A DNA stretch of 12,679 nucleotides, from positions 1 to 12,679 of the forward strand of contig CAZLJF010000046.1 in assembly GCA_964559845.1 (NCBI GenBank), in the 5' to 3' direction. This stretch comes from WSZY01 sp964559845 (GTDB lineage: Bacteria; Pseudomonadota; Zetaproteobacteria; Mariprofundales; Mariprofundaceae). The notes beneath the pieces were generated by a model. The model was not told the origin of the DNA. It was given only the letters and a program-made list of their open reading frames with translations, and searched no databases. Position numbers and translations under genes: made by a program. The first letter of the stretch is position 1; each line of letters begins with the position of its first letter. This document shows positions 1-6,567 of the stretch, one piece after another.

Positions 1-1202
1 GCCTCGGCAGGGCGTGATGTTGGCGCCGGTGCGCGTCCCGAGGCATCGGCTTCGACCAGTGCCTCCCATAGTTCAATAGATGCAGGTTCGAGCCGGGTTG
101 CCAGGCGGCGGATGGCTCTTCCGGTCGGTTCGCCGTGCATATGCGTCATATGCTCCTGCACAAGCGGAAGAACAAACTGCCCTATCCGTTTTGGTGCGGC
201 AATTCTTTTCAGGAATCGGTCACTCTCTGTTCTCCCTTCCTGGCTATGGCCGGGAGAGCGGATCACGCCATGTTCATCGATGAATGTGCAAACCGTTTTC
301 CCCATATCGTGGCAGAGAGCGGAGAGCAGAAGATATTCGCGGAACTCGTCCCGCCAGCCGTATCGACGGGCAATGGCGGCTGCATGGTCCACTACCTGAA
401 GCGTATGCACCCATACATCGCCCTCTGGATGCCACTTTGGATCCTGCGGGCACTCCATCATGGTTTCCAGTTCCGGGTAGAGCCCGATCCAGCCGCTCTG
501 TTGCAGCACCTTCAGTCCGTAAGATGGATATGCCGAATGACACCACTTTTGCCACTCTATCCAGATTCGGGAGGCGGGCAGGGCATTCGCCTCAGCCAGA
601 AGGGTTTTGCAGAGTGCTGCGGTTTCAGGGGCGATTTCCAGCCTGAAACGTGCCGCAAACTGCATGCCGCGAAGCACCCGTAACGGGTCTTCCGCAAATG
701 CAGGGGATACGTGCCGCAGTATGCCTGCTTCCAGATCCTCTCTGCCATGGTGAAAATCCAGAACCCTCTCTGCAAGCGGATCGTACATCATGGCGTTGAT
801 GGTGAAATCACGTCTTAATGAAGCCGTTTCGGGTGCAATATGGGGATCAGGCGTTACATCAAATCCGCGATGGCCCCTGGCCGTCTTGCGCTCGGTTCTG
901 GGAAGGGCGATATCGATCTCCATGCGATCAATCCAGAGCTTGTAGACCCCGAACTTTTTTCCGACCAGTTCGGTGCGTCCCAGCGCCTTTATCTGCCTGA
1001 CAAGTTCATTTGCGGGCATGCCATAAACTTCGAGATCAAAATCCTTGGGGGTGATGCCCAGTGTAAGATCGCGTACACAACCACCGACAAGATAGGCATC
1101 TCCCCCCGATTTTTTCAGCTGTCGGCAGACCTTGGCTACTGTCTCGGGCAGCAGAGATGAGCCGAGTTGCTTCAAGGCTCCATTGGATATTCGACAAGAC
1201 AT
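1..1202 (-). CDS. cca: tRNA nucleotidyltransferase (CCA-adding enzyme) with HD domain, 3' part outside the window
   Basis: Class II nucleotidyltransferase that builds or repairs the 3' CCA end of tRNAs in the cytoplasm. The frame is open for 400 codons from an ATG at 1202 and leaves the window at the left edge, so the C-terminus is not visible. Visible family marks: the nucleotide-binding turn LVGGCVRD at residues 38-45, the metal-binding DFD at 54-56, the SLRRDFTINAM segment at about 128-138, and EDPLRVLRG at about 171-179. A C-terminal HD phosphohydrolase-type domain follows, with H266 (HTLQVVDHA) and H298-D299 (CHDMGK). The HD domain resembles the multifunctional Cca proteins of proteobacteria. 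Whether this enzyme adds CCA, only A, or poly(A) cannot be decided from these motifs. No strong Shine-Dalgarno precedes the ATG; the start is chosen because it gives a family-like N-terminus. It is divergent from mdh and may share its promoter region. Confidence 0.93.
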   Translation of the reverse strand, partial: MSCRISNGALKQLGSSLLPETVAKVCRQLKKSGGDAYLVGGCVRDLTLGITPKDFDLEVYGMPANELVRQIKALGRTELVGKKFGVYKLWIDRMEIDIALPRTERKTARGHRGFDVTPDPHIAPETASLRRDFTINAMMYDPLAERVLDFHHGREDLEAGILRHVSPAFAEDPLRVLRGMQFAARFRLEIAPETAALCKTLLAEANALPASRIWIEWQKWCHSAYPSYGLKVLQQSGWIGLYPELETMMECPQDPKWHPEGDVWVHTLQVVDHAAAIARRYGWRDEFREYLLLSALCHDMGKTVCTFIDEHGVIRSPGHSQEGRTESDRFLKRIAAPKRIGQFVLPLVQEHMTHMHGEPTGRAIRRLATRLEPASIELWEALVEADASGRAPAPTSRPAE

Positions 1203-1225
1203 AGAGGCGAGTCTATCTTCGGATG

Positions 1226-1234
1226 TGTTATAAG
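1226..1234 (+). promoter_or_regulatory. Candidate extended -10 promoter for mdh operon
   Basis: TGT followed by TATAAG at 1229-1234 fits an extended -10 element (TGn plus five of six -10 bases). No good -35 box is visible upstream at 17-18 bp. Transcription would begin near 1241, about 35 nt before the mdh start codon. Inferred from consensus only. Confidence 0.35.
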
Positions 1235-1255
1235 TTAACTGGCATCGCAGTTAAA
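1227..1255 (-). promoter_or_regulatory. Candidate divergent promoter for cca
   Basis: On the minus strand TTTAAC (1255-1250) and TATAAC (1232-1227) are separated by exactly 17 bp. The -10 box matches the sigma-70 consensus at five of six bases; the -35 box is poor (three of six). Transcription would start near 1220, leaving a very short leader before the cca ATG at 1202. The element overlaps the mdh -10 region and the dyad at 1235-1254. Confidence 0.3.
1235..1254. promoter_or_regulatory. Perfect inverted repeat in the cca/mdh promoter region, candidate operator
   Basis: TTAACTG at 1235-1241 and CAGTTAA at 1248-1254 form a perfect 7-bp dyad around the 6-bp spacer GCATCG. It lies directly downstream of the candidate mdh -10 box and between the -35 and -10 boxes proposed for cca, where a dimeric regulator could act on both promoters. 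No known regulator is recognised from this sequence, so the operator role is inference. Confidence 0.4.
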
Positions 1256-1261
1256 TGGATG

Positions 1262-1268
1262 AAAGGAG
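1262..1268 (+). promoter_or_regulatory. Shine-Dalgarno site fixing the mdh start
   Basis: AAAGGAG lies 7 nt before the ATG at 1276. It decides against the in-frame upstream ATG at 1255, which overlaps the end of the dyad and has no ribosome site in front of it. Confidence 0.7.
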
Positions 1269-1275
1269 CAGTTCT

Positions 1276-2256
1276 ATGAGATGGTCTGGCATGGTTCACG
1301 GAGATAACACCTATTTCCAGCGCAAGAAATTAACTGTGATCGGTTCAGGTAATGTCGGAGCAACGGCGGCCTTTCTTGCCGCACAGAGAGAGCTGGGTGA
1401 TATTGTGCTGCTCGATGTGGTGGAAGGAGTGCCGCAGGGCAAGGCGCTGGATATGTATGAGACATCGCCGATTCAGGGGTATGATGTATCTGTCACCGGA
1501 ACACAGGACTATGTTGATACGGCCAACTCTGATCTGGTGATTATTACGGCAGGTATTGCACGCAAACCGGGCATGAGCCGGGATGACCTGTTGGCCACCA
1601 ATGTAAAGATTGTGGCCGATGTTACGCGCAAGATTGTCGCCTACTCACCGGACTGCATTATTCTGGTAGTCACCAACCCGCTCGATGCCATGGTCTATAC
1701 GGCCAAGCAGGTCTCCGGTTTTCCAAGGCAGCGCGTAATCGGTATGGCAGGTGTGCTGGATTCGGCCCGTATGCGCTCATTTATTGCCGAGAAACTCGAC
1801 GTCTCCATCGAAGATGTATCTGCATTCGTTCTGGGCGGCCATGGCGATACAATGGTGCCAATGCCGCGCTATTCAACGGTAGGTGGCATTCCGATTACAG
1901 AGATGCTGGGTGAAGAGGATGTGGCCCGGATTTGTGAACGTACCGCCCAGGGTGGCGCTGAAATCGTGCAACTGCTCAAGACTGGCTCGGCGTTTTATGC
2001 ACCGGGGGCAGCCGTGGTCGAGATGGCCGAAGCGATCCTGAAAGATAAAAACCGTATCCTTTCCTGTGCCGCCTATCTTCAGGGTGAATACGGCATTGAT
2101 GGTTATTATATGGGGGTGCCTTGCAAGCTTGGCGGCGGCGGTATGGAAGGGGTTATAGAGCTTGATCTGAATGCAACCGAGAAAGCGGCGCTGAATGCAT
2201 CGCTTGAGTCGGTCAAAGAGCTGGTGAAACAGGTGGATGGACTTAATCACTTTTAA
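1276..2256 (+). CDS. mdh: Malate dehydrogenase, LDH-like type
   Basis: NAD-dependent oxidation of malate to oxaloacetate in the TCA cycle, cytoplasmic. The 326-residue product has the Rossmann turn GSGNVG at 23-28, the NAD-selecting acid D47 (LLDVVEG), and the substrate loop ARKPGMSRDDL at 95-105, whose R96 and R102 are typical of malate rather than lactate dehydrogenases. The catalytic pair is D162 with R165 (GVLDSARMR) and H189 in GGHGDTMVP. This is the LDH-type family found beside sucCD in alphaproteobacteria and other groups, rather than the E. coli type. The start at 1276 is supported by an AAGGAG site. It gives about 15 residues before the usual KKLTVIG beginning, a slightly long N-terminus. 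It is the first gene of a probable operon with sucC and sucD; the gap to sucC is 117 nt. Confidence 0.96.
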   Translation: MRWSGMVHGDNTYFQRKKLTVIGSGNVGATAAFLAAQRELGDIVLLDVVEGVPQGKALDMYETSPIQGYDVSVTGTQDYVDTANSDLVIITAGIARKPGMSRDDLLATNVKIVADVTRKIVAYSPDCIILVVTNPLDAMVYTAKQVSGFPRQRVIGMAGVLDSARMRSFIAEKLDVSIEDVSAFVLGGHGDTMVPMPRYSTVGGIPITEMLGEEDVARICERTAQGGAEIVQLLKTGSAFYAPGAAVVEMAEAILKDKNRILSCAAYLQGEYGIDGYYMGVPCKLGGGGMEGVIELDLNATEKAALNASLESVKELVKQVDGLNHF

Positions 2257-2277
2257 CAGATAGAAGCGCGGCTTTAG

Positions 2278-2314
2278 TAAACATGGAGAAAACCACGTTT
2301 TTCTTCATGTGTTA
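2278..2314 (+). other. AU-rich hairpin in the mdh-sucC intergenic region
   Basis: ACATG at 2281-2285 pairs with CATGT at 2306-2310. The stem continues inward through a G.T pair and AGAAAAC against GTTTTTCT with one bulged T, leaving the loop CAC. Three outer pairs (TAA with TTA) can be added around a bulged G. No U-run follows the stem, so it is not a standard terminator. It could set mRNA stability or processing between mdh and sucCD. The rest of the 117-nt gap holds only the sucC ribosome site and a weak GGCAG/CTGCC pair at 2318-2343. Confidence 0.4.
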
Positions 2315-2373
2315 AAAGGCAGAGGGGAGGAAGCCCGGCTGCCGTATCTCGTAACAAACTGGAGAGAATAGTA

Positions 2374-3555
2374 TTGAATATTCATGAATATCAGGCCAAG
2401 GCGTTGCTGACACAGTTCAGTGTTCCGGTTCCGAGAGGGAAAATCGCATTCACTGTGGATGAGGCGGTTGCTGCCGCCCATGAGTTGAGTGGTAATGACG
2501 AACAATCTGTATGGGTGGTGAAGGCCCAGATTCATGCCGGCGGGCGCGGCAAGGCGGGCGGTGTTCGTCTCTGCAACTCCATTGATGAAGTGGAGAAGGC
2601 AGCCTCTGATCTGCTCGGTGCCACACTGGTGACCAAACAGACAGGCGAAGCAGGCAAGGTCATTGGCAGGGTGTATATCGAAGAGGGATTAAACATCGCC
2701 AGGGAGTTTTATCTAAGCCTGCTGGTTGATCGTGAAGCGGAAGCCGTAGCCTTTGTGGTCAGTCCTGCCGGTGGCATGGATATTGAGGATGTTGCTGCCA
2801 CTACACCGGAAAAGATTCTGACACTGCCTGTGAATGTTGAGGCCGGCTTGTCCGATGTTACATCGGAACAGATGGCGGCATTTCTCGGGCTTGAGGGGGA
2901 TGCGGTTAACCAGTTTAAGACGCTGGCCGGGCAGTTGTATCAAGCATTTAGCGAATGTGACTGCTCACTTCTGGAGCTGAACCCCCTGATGTTGACCACG
3001 GAGGGTAAGCTGGTGGCGCTCGATGCCAAAATTTCGGTGGATGACAATGCCCTCTATCGCCAGCCGGAGATTGCAGCCATGCGCGATGAAGATGAAGAAG
3101 ATCCGCGTGAGATTGAGGCATCGCAGTTCGGCCTGAACTATATTGCACTGGATGGTTCGATTGGCTGTATGGTCAATGGAGCAGGGCTTGCGATGGCGAC
3201 GATGGATATTATCCGGCTCAAAGGCGAGAGGCCGGCCAACTTCCTTGATGTCGGTGGCGGTGTGACGGTTGCCGCTGTAACTGAAGCCTTCAAGTTGCTC
3301 TTTACCGATGAACATGTGAAAGCGGTGCTGGTTAACATCTTTGGCGGCATTGTGCGCTGTGATATTATCGCCAGTGGCCTGCTTGAGGCGGTCAGAACAC
3401 ACCCGATGAGGGTGCCGGTGGTGATGCGACTGGTGGGAACCAACGAGGAGGAGGGACGACAGCTGATTCATGATGCCGGACTGGATGTGCGCTGGGCAAG
3501 TGATCTGGATGAAGCGGCAACGCTGGCGGCACAGGCTGCGGGAGGTGCGACATGA
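2374..3555 (+). CDS. sucC: Succinyl-CoA synthetase (ADP/GDP-forming) beta subunit, TTG start
   Basis: Beta subunit of the TCA-cycle enzyme that converts succinyl-CoA to succinate with formation of ATP or GTP. It carries the ATP-grasp nucleotide site and pairs with SucD. The 393 residues match the usual family length. Visible marks: the family N-terminus NIHEYQAK at 2-9, the ATP-grasp segment VVKAQIHAGGRGKAGG at 48-63, the metal ligands N203 (LELNPL) and D217 (LDAKISVDDNALYR), and the C-terminal domain motifs FLDVGGG, NIFGGIVRCD and VGTNEEEG. The start is a TTG at 2374 with GGAGAG at 2361-2366, 7 nt upstream; the conserved N-terminus leaves no other choice. Nucleotide specificity cannot be read with confidence. 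The TGA stop lies in an ATGA motif that is also the start of a possible 24-codon ORF leading to sucD. Confidence 0.96.
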   Translation: MNIHEYQAKALLTQFSVPVPRGKIAFTVDEAVAAAHELSGNDEQSVWVVKAQIHAGGRGKAGGVRLCNSIDEVEKAASDLLGATLVTKQTGEAGKVIGRVYIEEGLNIAREFYLSLLVDREAEAVAFVVSPAGGMDIEDVAATTPEKILTLPVNVEAGLSDVTSEQMAAFLGLEGDAVNQFKTLAGQLYQAFSECDCSLLELNPLMLTTEGKLVALDAKISVDDNALYRQPEIAAMRDEDEEDPREIEASQFGLNYIALDGSIGCMVNGAGLAMATMDIIRLKGERPANFLDVGGGVTVAAVTEAFKLLFTDEHVKAVLVNIFGGIVRCDIIASGLLEAVRTHPMRVPVVMRLVGTNEEEGRQLIHDAGLDVRWASDLDEAATLAAQAAGGAT

Positions 3556-3626
3556 CAATTTTTCAGGACAGAAAAATTGCACGGGTTTCCTGCCCGCAGG
3601 GTAGAGCACATGGAGGTGCGATATGA
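3552..3626 (+). CDS. Possible 24-codon coupling ORF between sucC and sucD
   Basis: An ATG at 3552 inside the sucC stop (ATGA), preceded by GGAGGTG, opens a 24-codon frame beginning MTIFQDRKIARV. It closes with a TGA at 3624-3626 that overlaps the sucD ATG (again ATGA). Ribosomes could thus pass from sucC through this ORF to sucD by termination-reinitiation. The peptide resembles no family I know, and its first half is dictated by a hairpin-forming sequence. It may serve translational coupling rather than encode a working peptide, or may be a chance product of the duplicated junction. Confidence 0.3.
   Translation: MTIFQDRKIARVSCPQGRAHGGAI
3556..3579 (+). other. Perfect 9-bp hairpin between sucC and sucD
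   Basis: CAATTTTTC at 3556-3564 pairs perfectly with GAAAAATTG at 3571-3579 around the loop AGGACA. A second, smaller stem, CCTGC/GCAGG at 3589-3600 (loop CC), follows. Neither is followed by a U-run. They lie right after the sucC stop and could affect ribosome passage, mRNA processing or the SucC:SucD ratio. Confidence 0.45.
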
Positions 3627-4492
3627 GTGTTCTGGTGAATAAAGATACGCGTGTTATCTGCCAGGGTTTTACCGGCAGGCAGGGCACTTTCCACTCCACC
3701 CAGATGATTGCCTATGGCACCAACTTTGTCGGTGGTGTAACCCCAAAAAAGGGCGGTCAGACCCATCTGGGTCGCCCTGTCTTTAATACGGTTGAAGAAG
3801 CGGTTGAGCAGGAGGGAGCGGACGCCTCGGTGATCTATGTGCCGCCGCCGTTTGCTGCCAGTGCCATTATCGAGGCGGCCGATGCCGGCATCAAAGTGAT
3901 CGCCTGTATTACCGAGGGCATTCCGGTTCAGGATATGCTGAAGGTGAAGGCCCGTTTAAAGGATAGCAATGCGGTACTGATCGGGCCGAACTGCCCTGGT
4001 ATTATTACACCGGGTGAGTGCAAGATCGGTATCATGCCGGGGCATATTCACCTGCCGGGCCGAATCGGCGTAATTTCACGTTCCGGCACATTGACCTATG
4101 AAGCCGTGGCGCAGTTGACCGAAACAGGGTTAGGGCAGAGCACCTGTATCGGTATGGGCGGCGACCCTGTCCATGGCATGGATTTTATCGATGCACTGCG
4201 CTTGTTTGAGGCTGATGACCAGACCGAAGGAGTGGTGATGATTGGTGAAATTGGCGGATCGGATGAGGAGAATGCTGCCGAGTTTATCCGTGCACATATA
4301 TCCAAGCCGGTTGTTGCCTTTATTGCCGGAGCAACAGCGCCGAGGGGCAAACGTATGGGGCATGCCGGTGCCATCATCTCCGGTGGCAAGGGCACGGCTG
4401 AAGCCAAGTTTGCAGCCCTGGAGGCGGCAGGTGTTGTGGTGGAGCGCAATCCGACACTGCTGGGCAGGCGGATGGTGGAGTTGCTGGCATAA
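3623..4492 (+). CDS. sucD: Succinyl-CoA synthetase (ADP/GDP-forming) alpha subunit
   Basis: Alpha subunit of succinyl-CoA synthetase; binds CoA and carries the phosphohistidine intermediate. The 289 residues equal the usual family length. Visible marks: the N-terminal CoA-binding fold with GFTGRQGTFHS at 15-25 and GGVTPKKGG, the PPPFAA and CITEGIP segments, IGPNCPG, the ISRSGTLTYE segment, and the active-site histidine H247 in GKRMGHAGAI. The ATG at 3623 is preceded by GGAGGTG. It forms a complex with SucC, encoded just upstream across a 67-nt structured spacer, although these two genes often overlap or nearly touch in other bacteria. There is no terminator-like hairpin after the stop, and the next gene begins 26 nt downstream. 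Confidence 0.97.
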   Translation: MSVLVNKDTRVICQGFTGRQGTFHSTQMIAYGTNFVGGVTPKKGGQTHLGRPVFNTVEEAVEQEGADASVIYVPPPFAASAIIEAADAGIKVIACITEGIPVQDMLKVKARLKDSNAVLIGPNCPGIITPGECKIGIMPGHIHLPGRIGVISRSGTLTYEAVAQLTETGLGQSTCIGMGGDPVHGMDFIDALRLFEADDQTEGVVMIGEIGGSDEENAAEFIRAHISKPVVAFIAGATAPRGKRMGHAGAIISGGKGTAEAKFAALEAAGVVVERNPTLLGRRMVELLA

Positions 4493-4518
4493 TGATTTTT
4501 ACCGGATAAGCTTTGCCC

Positions 4519-4905
4519 ATGAACCTCTACCTCTCATCTCTGCTTGTTTTTGCGATACCTGCCAATCTGGTGGCCGGGCTGATTGTCTGGCTGGGGCGAA
4601 AAGAGGGGCTTAAGTGGAGTGTGATGGAGTATCTCTTCATCTATCTTGCATGGGTGCTTCCCGTTGCATTGGCACTCTTTGCCTTTGACGGGCTGAATAA
4701 TGCTGTGAGAGAACTTGATGTTGGCCCGGTGTTCCTGACCGCCATGTTTATGATTGCAGGTGTTCTGGGCGGCCTCTCTTTTCTGCCGCGATTCATTTTT
4801 TTCAAACACAAGTTACATGCCTTTCTGGTAACATCGATCTCCTCACTGGTTTTATCCACCTTCTTTGTGAAGTTTGTACTACTTGTTTTCCTGTTTATGT
4901 CCTGA
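4519..4905 (+). CDS. Small four-helix membrane protein of unknown function
   Basis: I do not recognise this 128-residue protein. Its sequence is strongly hydrophobic, with four likely membrane segments at about residues 5-25, 36-55, 69-90 and 99-127. Short polar links include RKEGLKWS, FDGLNNAVRELD and RFIFFKHKLH. The positive charges in the first and third loops suggest a cytoplasmic side for those loops. No catalytic motif is visible. The start is taken at the ATG at 4519 (NLYLSSLLV follows); an in-frame TTG lies at 4513, and the ribosome site is weak for both. It begins 26 nt after sucD and ends 18 nt before the MEKHLA gene, so it is probably co-transcribed. Its codon use looks like that of its neighbours. 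Confidence 0.75.
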   Translation: MNLYLSSLLVFAIPANLVAGLIVWLGRKEGLKWSVMEYLFIYLAWVLPVALALFAFDGLNNAVRELDVGPVFLTAMFMIAGVLGGLSFLPRFIFFKHKLHAFLVTSISSLVLSTFFVKFVLLVFLFMS

Positions 4906-4923
4906 CCGGGTTTGGCTGGCTCC

Positions 4924-5412
4924 ATGTCCGGTTTGATAGCCTGTTCAAACGAACCCTGTGAATCCAATCACTTTCTTGCGGATCATGTCTCGCTGTTGTG
5001 CAGGAGCTACTTCCACTGGAAAGACAAAGTACTTGTTTCACCCCAACTGGATGATATCGAGGCTGCCCGTTTTCTTTTTAGTGCGCCGTTTGCCGTGGTA
5101 TCACACAATACCGATCCTGATCCACGGTTTAATTATGCCAACAGGAAGGCGATGGAACTTTTTGAAATGGAGTGGAATACCATCACCAGTTTGCCATCGC
5201 GGATGTCAGCAGAGGCTATGAACCGGGAGGCGCGTGCAATCCTTCTTCAGACAGTTGCTGAAGATGGCTATATCGACAACTACAGCGGTATCCGTATTTC
5301 CGGCAGAGGCAGGCGTTTCAGGATTGATGGTGCAACCGTATGGAACCTGATTGATGCCGAGGGCTGCTATGCCGGACAAGCAGCGATGTTTGATAACTGG
5401 ACGTTTGTTTAG
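4924..5412 (+). CDS. MEKHLA-domain protein (PAS-like)
   Basis: A 162-residue cytoplasmic protein of the MEKHLA family, a PAS-like domain also found at the C-terminus of plant HD-ZIP III factors. In bacteria it often stands alone, with unknown role. Family marks: the helix LLCRSYFHWKDKVLV at 24-38, then LFSAPFAVVSHNTDPDPRFNYANRKAMELFEMEW from about 51, the LPSRMSAEAMNREAR stretch, and DGYIDNYSGIRISGRGRRFRIDGATVWNLID near the end. It is a complete single-domain protein with no output domain, so sensing or binding of a small ligand is only inference. The start is uncertain: ATG 4924 is preferred over an in-frame TTG at 4912, as neither has a clear ribosome site. It lies between the small membrane protein and hemH in the same operon. 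Confidence 0.85.
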   Translation: MSGLIACSNEPCESNHFLADHVSLLCRSYFHWKDKVLVSPQLDDIEAARFLFSAPFAVVSHNTDPDPRFNYANRKAMELFEMEWNTITSLPSRMSAEAMNREARAILLQTVAEDGYIDNYSGIRISGRGRRFRIDGATVWNLIDAEGCYAGQAAMFDNWTFV

Positions 5413-5465
5413 TCGTTGTTATGCCGATATGGTTGCGGGCGCAAATCAGGGTTGAGGAGTGATGT

Positions 5466-6497
5466 GTGAGATACACGGCAAAAAGCAGTTTCAGTCATGA
5501 GGATGCGTGTTCGACAGGCGTTCTGCTGACCAATCTTGGCACACCCGACGTACCGACCACTGACGCCCTGAAGCGCTACCTGAAAGAGTTTCTCTGGGAT
5601 CCACGTGTCGTGGAAGAGCCTCGCTGGAAGTGGTGGCTGATTCTCAACGGCATCATTCTTAATACCCGCCCTGCCAGGTCTGCCGAAGCCTACCGTCGTG
5701 TCTGGACGGAGAAGGGTTCTCCCCTGATGCTGCACAGCTTCGCTCAGCAGGCCGGATTACAGAAGCTGCTGGGTGAGGGTGTAGATGTTGAACTGGCGAT
5801 GCGTTATGGCAATCCATCCATTGCCTCCGGCCTTCAGAATCTGCGCGAGAAGGGGTGTACGCGTATCCTCATCTTTCCACTCTATCCGCAATATTCAGCC
5901 ACGACGACCGGTTCAACATTTGATGCCGTGGCCGATGAGCTGAAGCAGTGGCGTTATGTACCGGAGCTTCGCATGATCAATTCATATCATGATCACCCCG
6001 CCTATATTGATGCGCTGGCAACCAGCGTTCGCAGGCAGTGGGAACTGTATGGCAAGGGTGAGAGGTTATTAATGTCATTCCACGGTATTCCGAAGCGCTA
6101 TTTTGATAACGGTGATCCCTATCCATGCCTGTGCAAGAAAACGGGACGGATGCTGGCCGAGGCACTTGAGCTTGAAGAGGGTACATGGCTTGTCTCCTAC
6201 CAGTCCCGTTTCGGCAAAGAACCATGGGTAACTCCCTATACCGATGAAACATTGAAACAATGGGGAGCGGAAGGTGTGGGGCGTGTCGATGTGATTTGTC
6301 CCGGCTTCTCTGCCGATTGCCTGGAGACTCTGGAAGAGATTGCCGTGGAGAACCGTGACTACTTCATTGAGGCGGGGGGCGGAGAGCTGAACTATATCCC
6401 GGCACTGAATGCCGATGTGGCGCATATTAAGGCACTGGCCGAGATTGCCGGTTCTCACCTTAAAGACTGGGGTGGCTGTTGCCCGTCCCTTGCCTGA
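5466..6497 (+). CDS. hemH: Ferrochelatase, GTG start
   Basis: Inserts ferrous iron into protoporphyrin IX, the last step of protoheme synthesis. The 343-residue protein begins with the family signature GVLLTNLGTPD at 18-28. It has the FPLYPQYSATTTGS segment, the catalytic H206 in SFHGIPKRYF, the SYQSRFGKEPWVTPYTDE block, and the conserved acid E287 in PGFSADCLETLEE. The GTG at 5466 is preceded by TGAGGAG 6 nt upstream; the nearby ATG at 5462 is out of frame. About 15 residues precede the usual beginning. The C-terminus WGGCCPSLA has two adjacent cysteines, but there is no 2Fe-2S cysteine set as in animal enzymes. It is the last gene of the mdh operon and converges with the foldase gene. Confidence 0.96.
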   Translation: MRYTAKSSFSHEDACSTGVLLTNLGTPDVPTTDALKRYLKEFLWDPRVVEEPRWKWWLILNGIILNTRPARSAEAYRRVWTEKGSPLMLHSFAQQAGLQKLLGEGVDVELAMRYGNPSIASGLQNLREKGCTRILIFPLYPQYSATTTGSTFDAVADELKQWRYVPELRMINSYHDHPAYIDALATSVRRQWELYGKGERLLMSFHGIPKRYFDNGDPYPCLCKKTGRMLAEALELEEGTWLVSYQSRFGKEPWVTPYTDETLKQWGAEGVGRVDVICPGFSADCLETLEEIAVENRDYFIEAGGGELNYIPALNADVAHIKALAEIAGSHLKDWGGCCPSLA

Positions 6498-6501
6498 TAT
6501 T

Positions 6502-6567
6502 GCGGTAGCGTACGGGATGGTCTGGAATACACCACGCTGGCCGGCAAGCCGTGCATCAACGTACCGC
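6502..6567. terminator. Weak two-sided hairpin between convergent hemH and foldase gene
   Basis: GCGGTA at 6502-6507 can pair with TACCGC at 6562-6567, and GTACGG at 6510-6515 with CCGTGC at 6549-6554 (one wobble pair), enclosing about 33 nt. It sits where both convergent genes end and includes the foldase stop codon. No U-run is present on either side, so intrinsic termination is doubtful. Confidence 0.2.

Larger units (their letters stand above)
3541..3626 (+). repeat. Near-identical 15-bp direct repeats flanking the sucC-sucD spacer
   Basis: GGAGGTGCGACATGA at 3541-3555 and GGAGGTGCGATATGA at 3612-3626 match at 14 of 15 positions. The first copy covers the end of sucC including its stop; the second carries the ribosome site and start of sucD. 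Each copy holds a Shine-Dalgarno GGAGGTG and an ATGA. The arrangement suggests local duplication of an ancestral overlapping sucC/sucD junction, or insertion of the 71-bp unit between the copies. The match is directly visible; the origin is inferred. Confidence 0.6.

Noticed and set aside
135..683. Plus-strand frame of 182 codons at the left edge
   Set aside because: It lies antisense to cca, whose motifs (nucleotide site and HD domain) are unmistakable on the minus strand.
2965..3699. Long open frame on the minus strand opposite sucC/sucD (244 codons)
   Set aside because: It is antisense to two clear family genes, has a basic, His/Arg/Cys-rich composition typical of a shadow frame, and shows no recognisable domain.
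5433..5444. Short palindrome TTGCGGGCGCAA upstream of hemH
   Set aside because: Only five pairs with a two-base loop; expected by chance in sequence of this composition.
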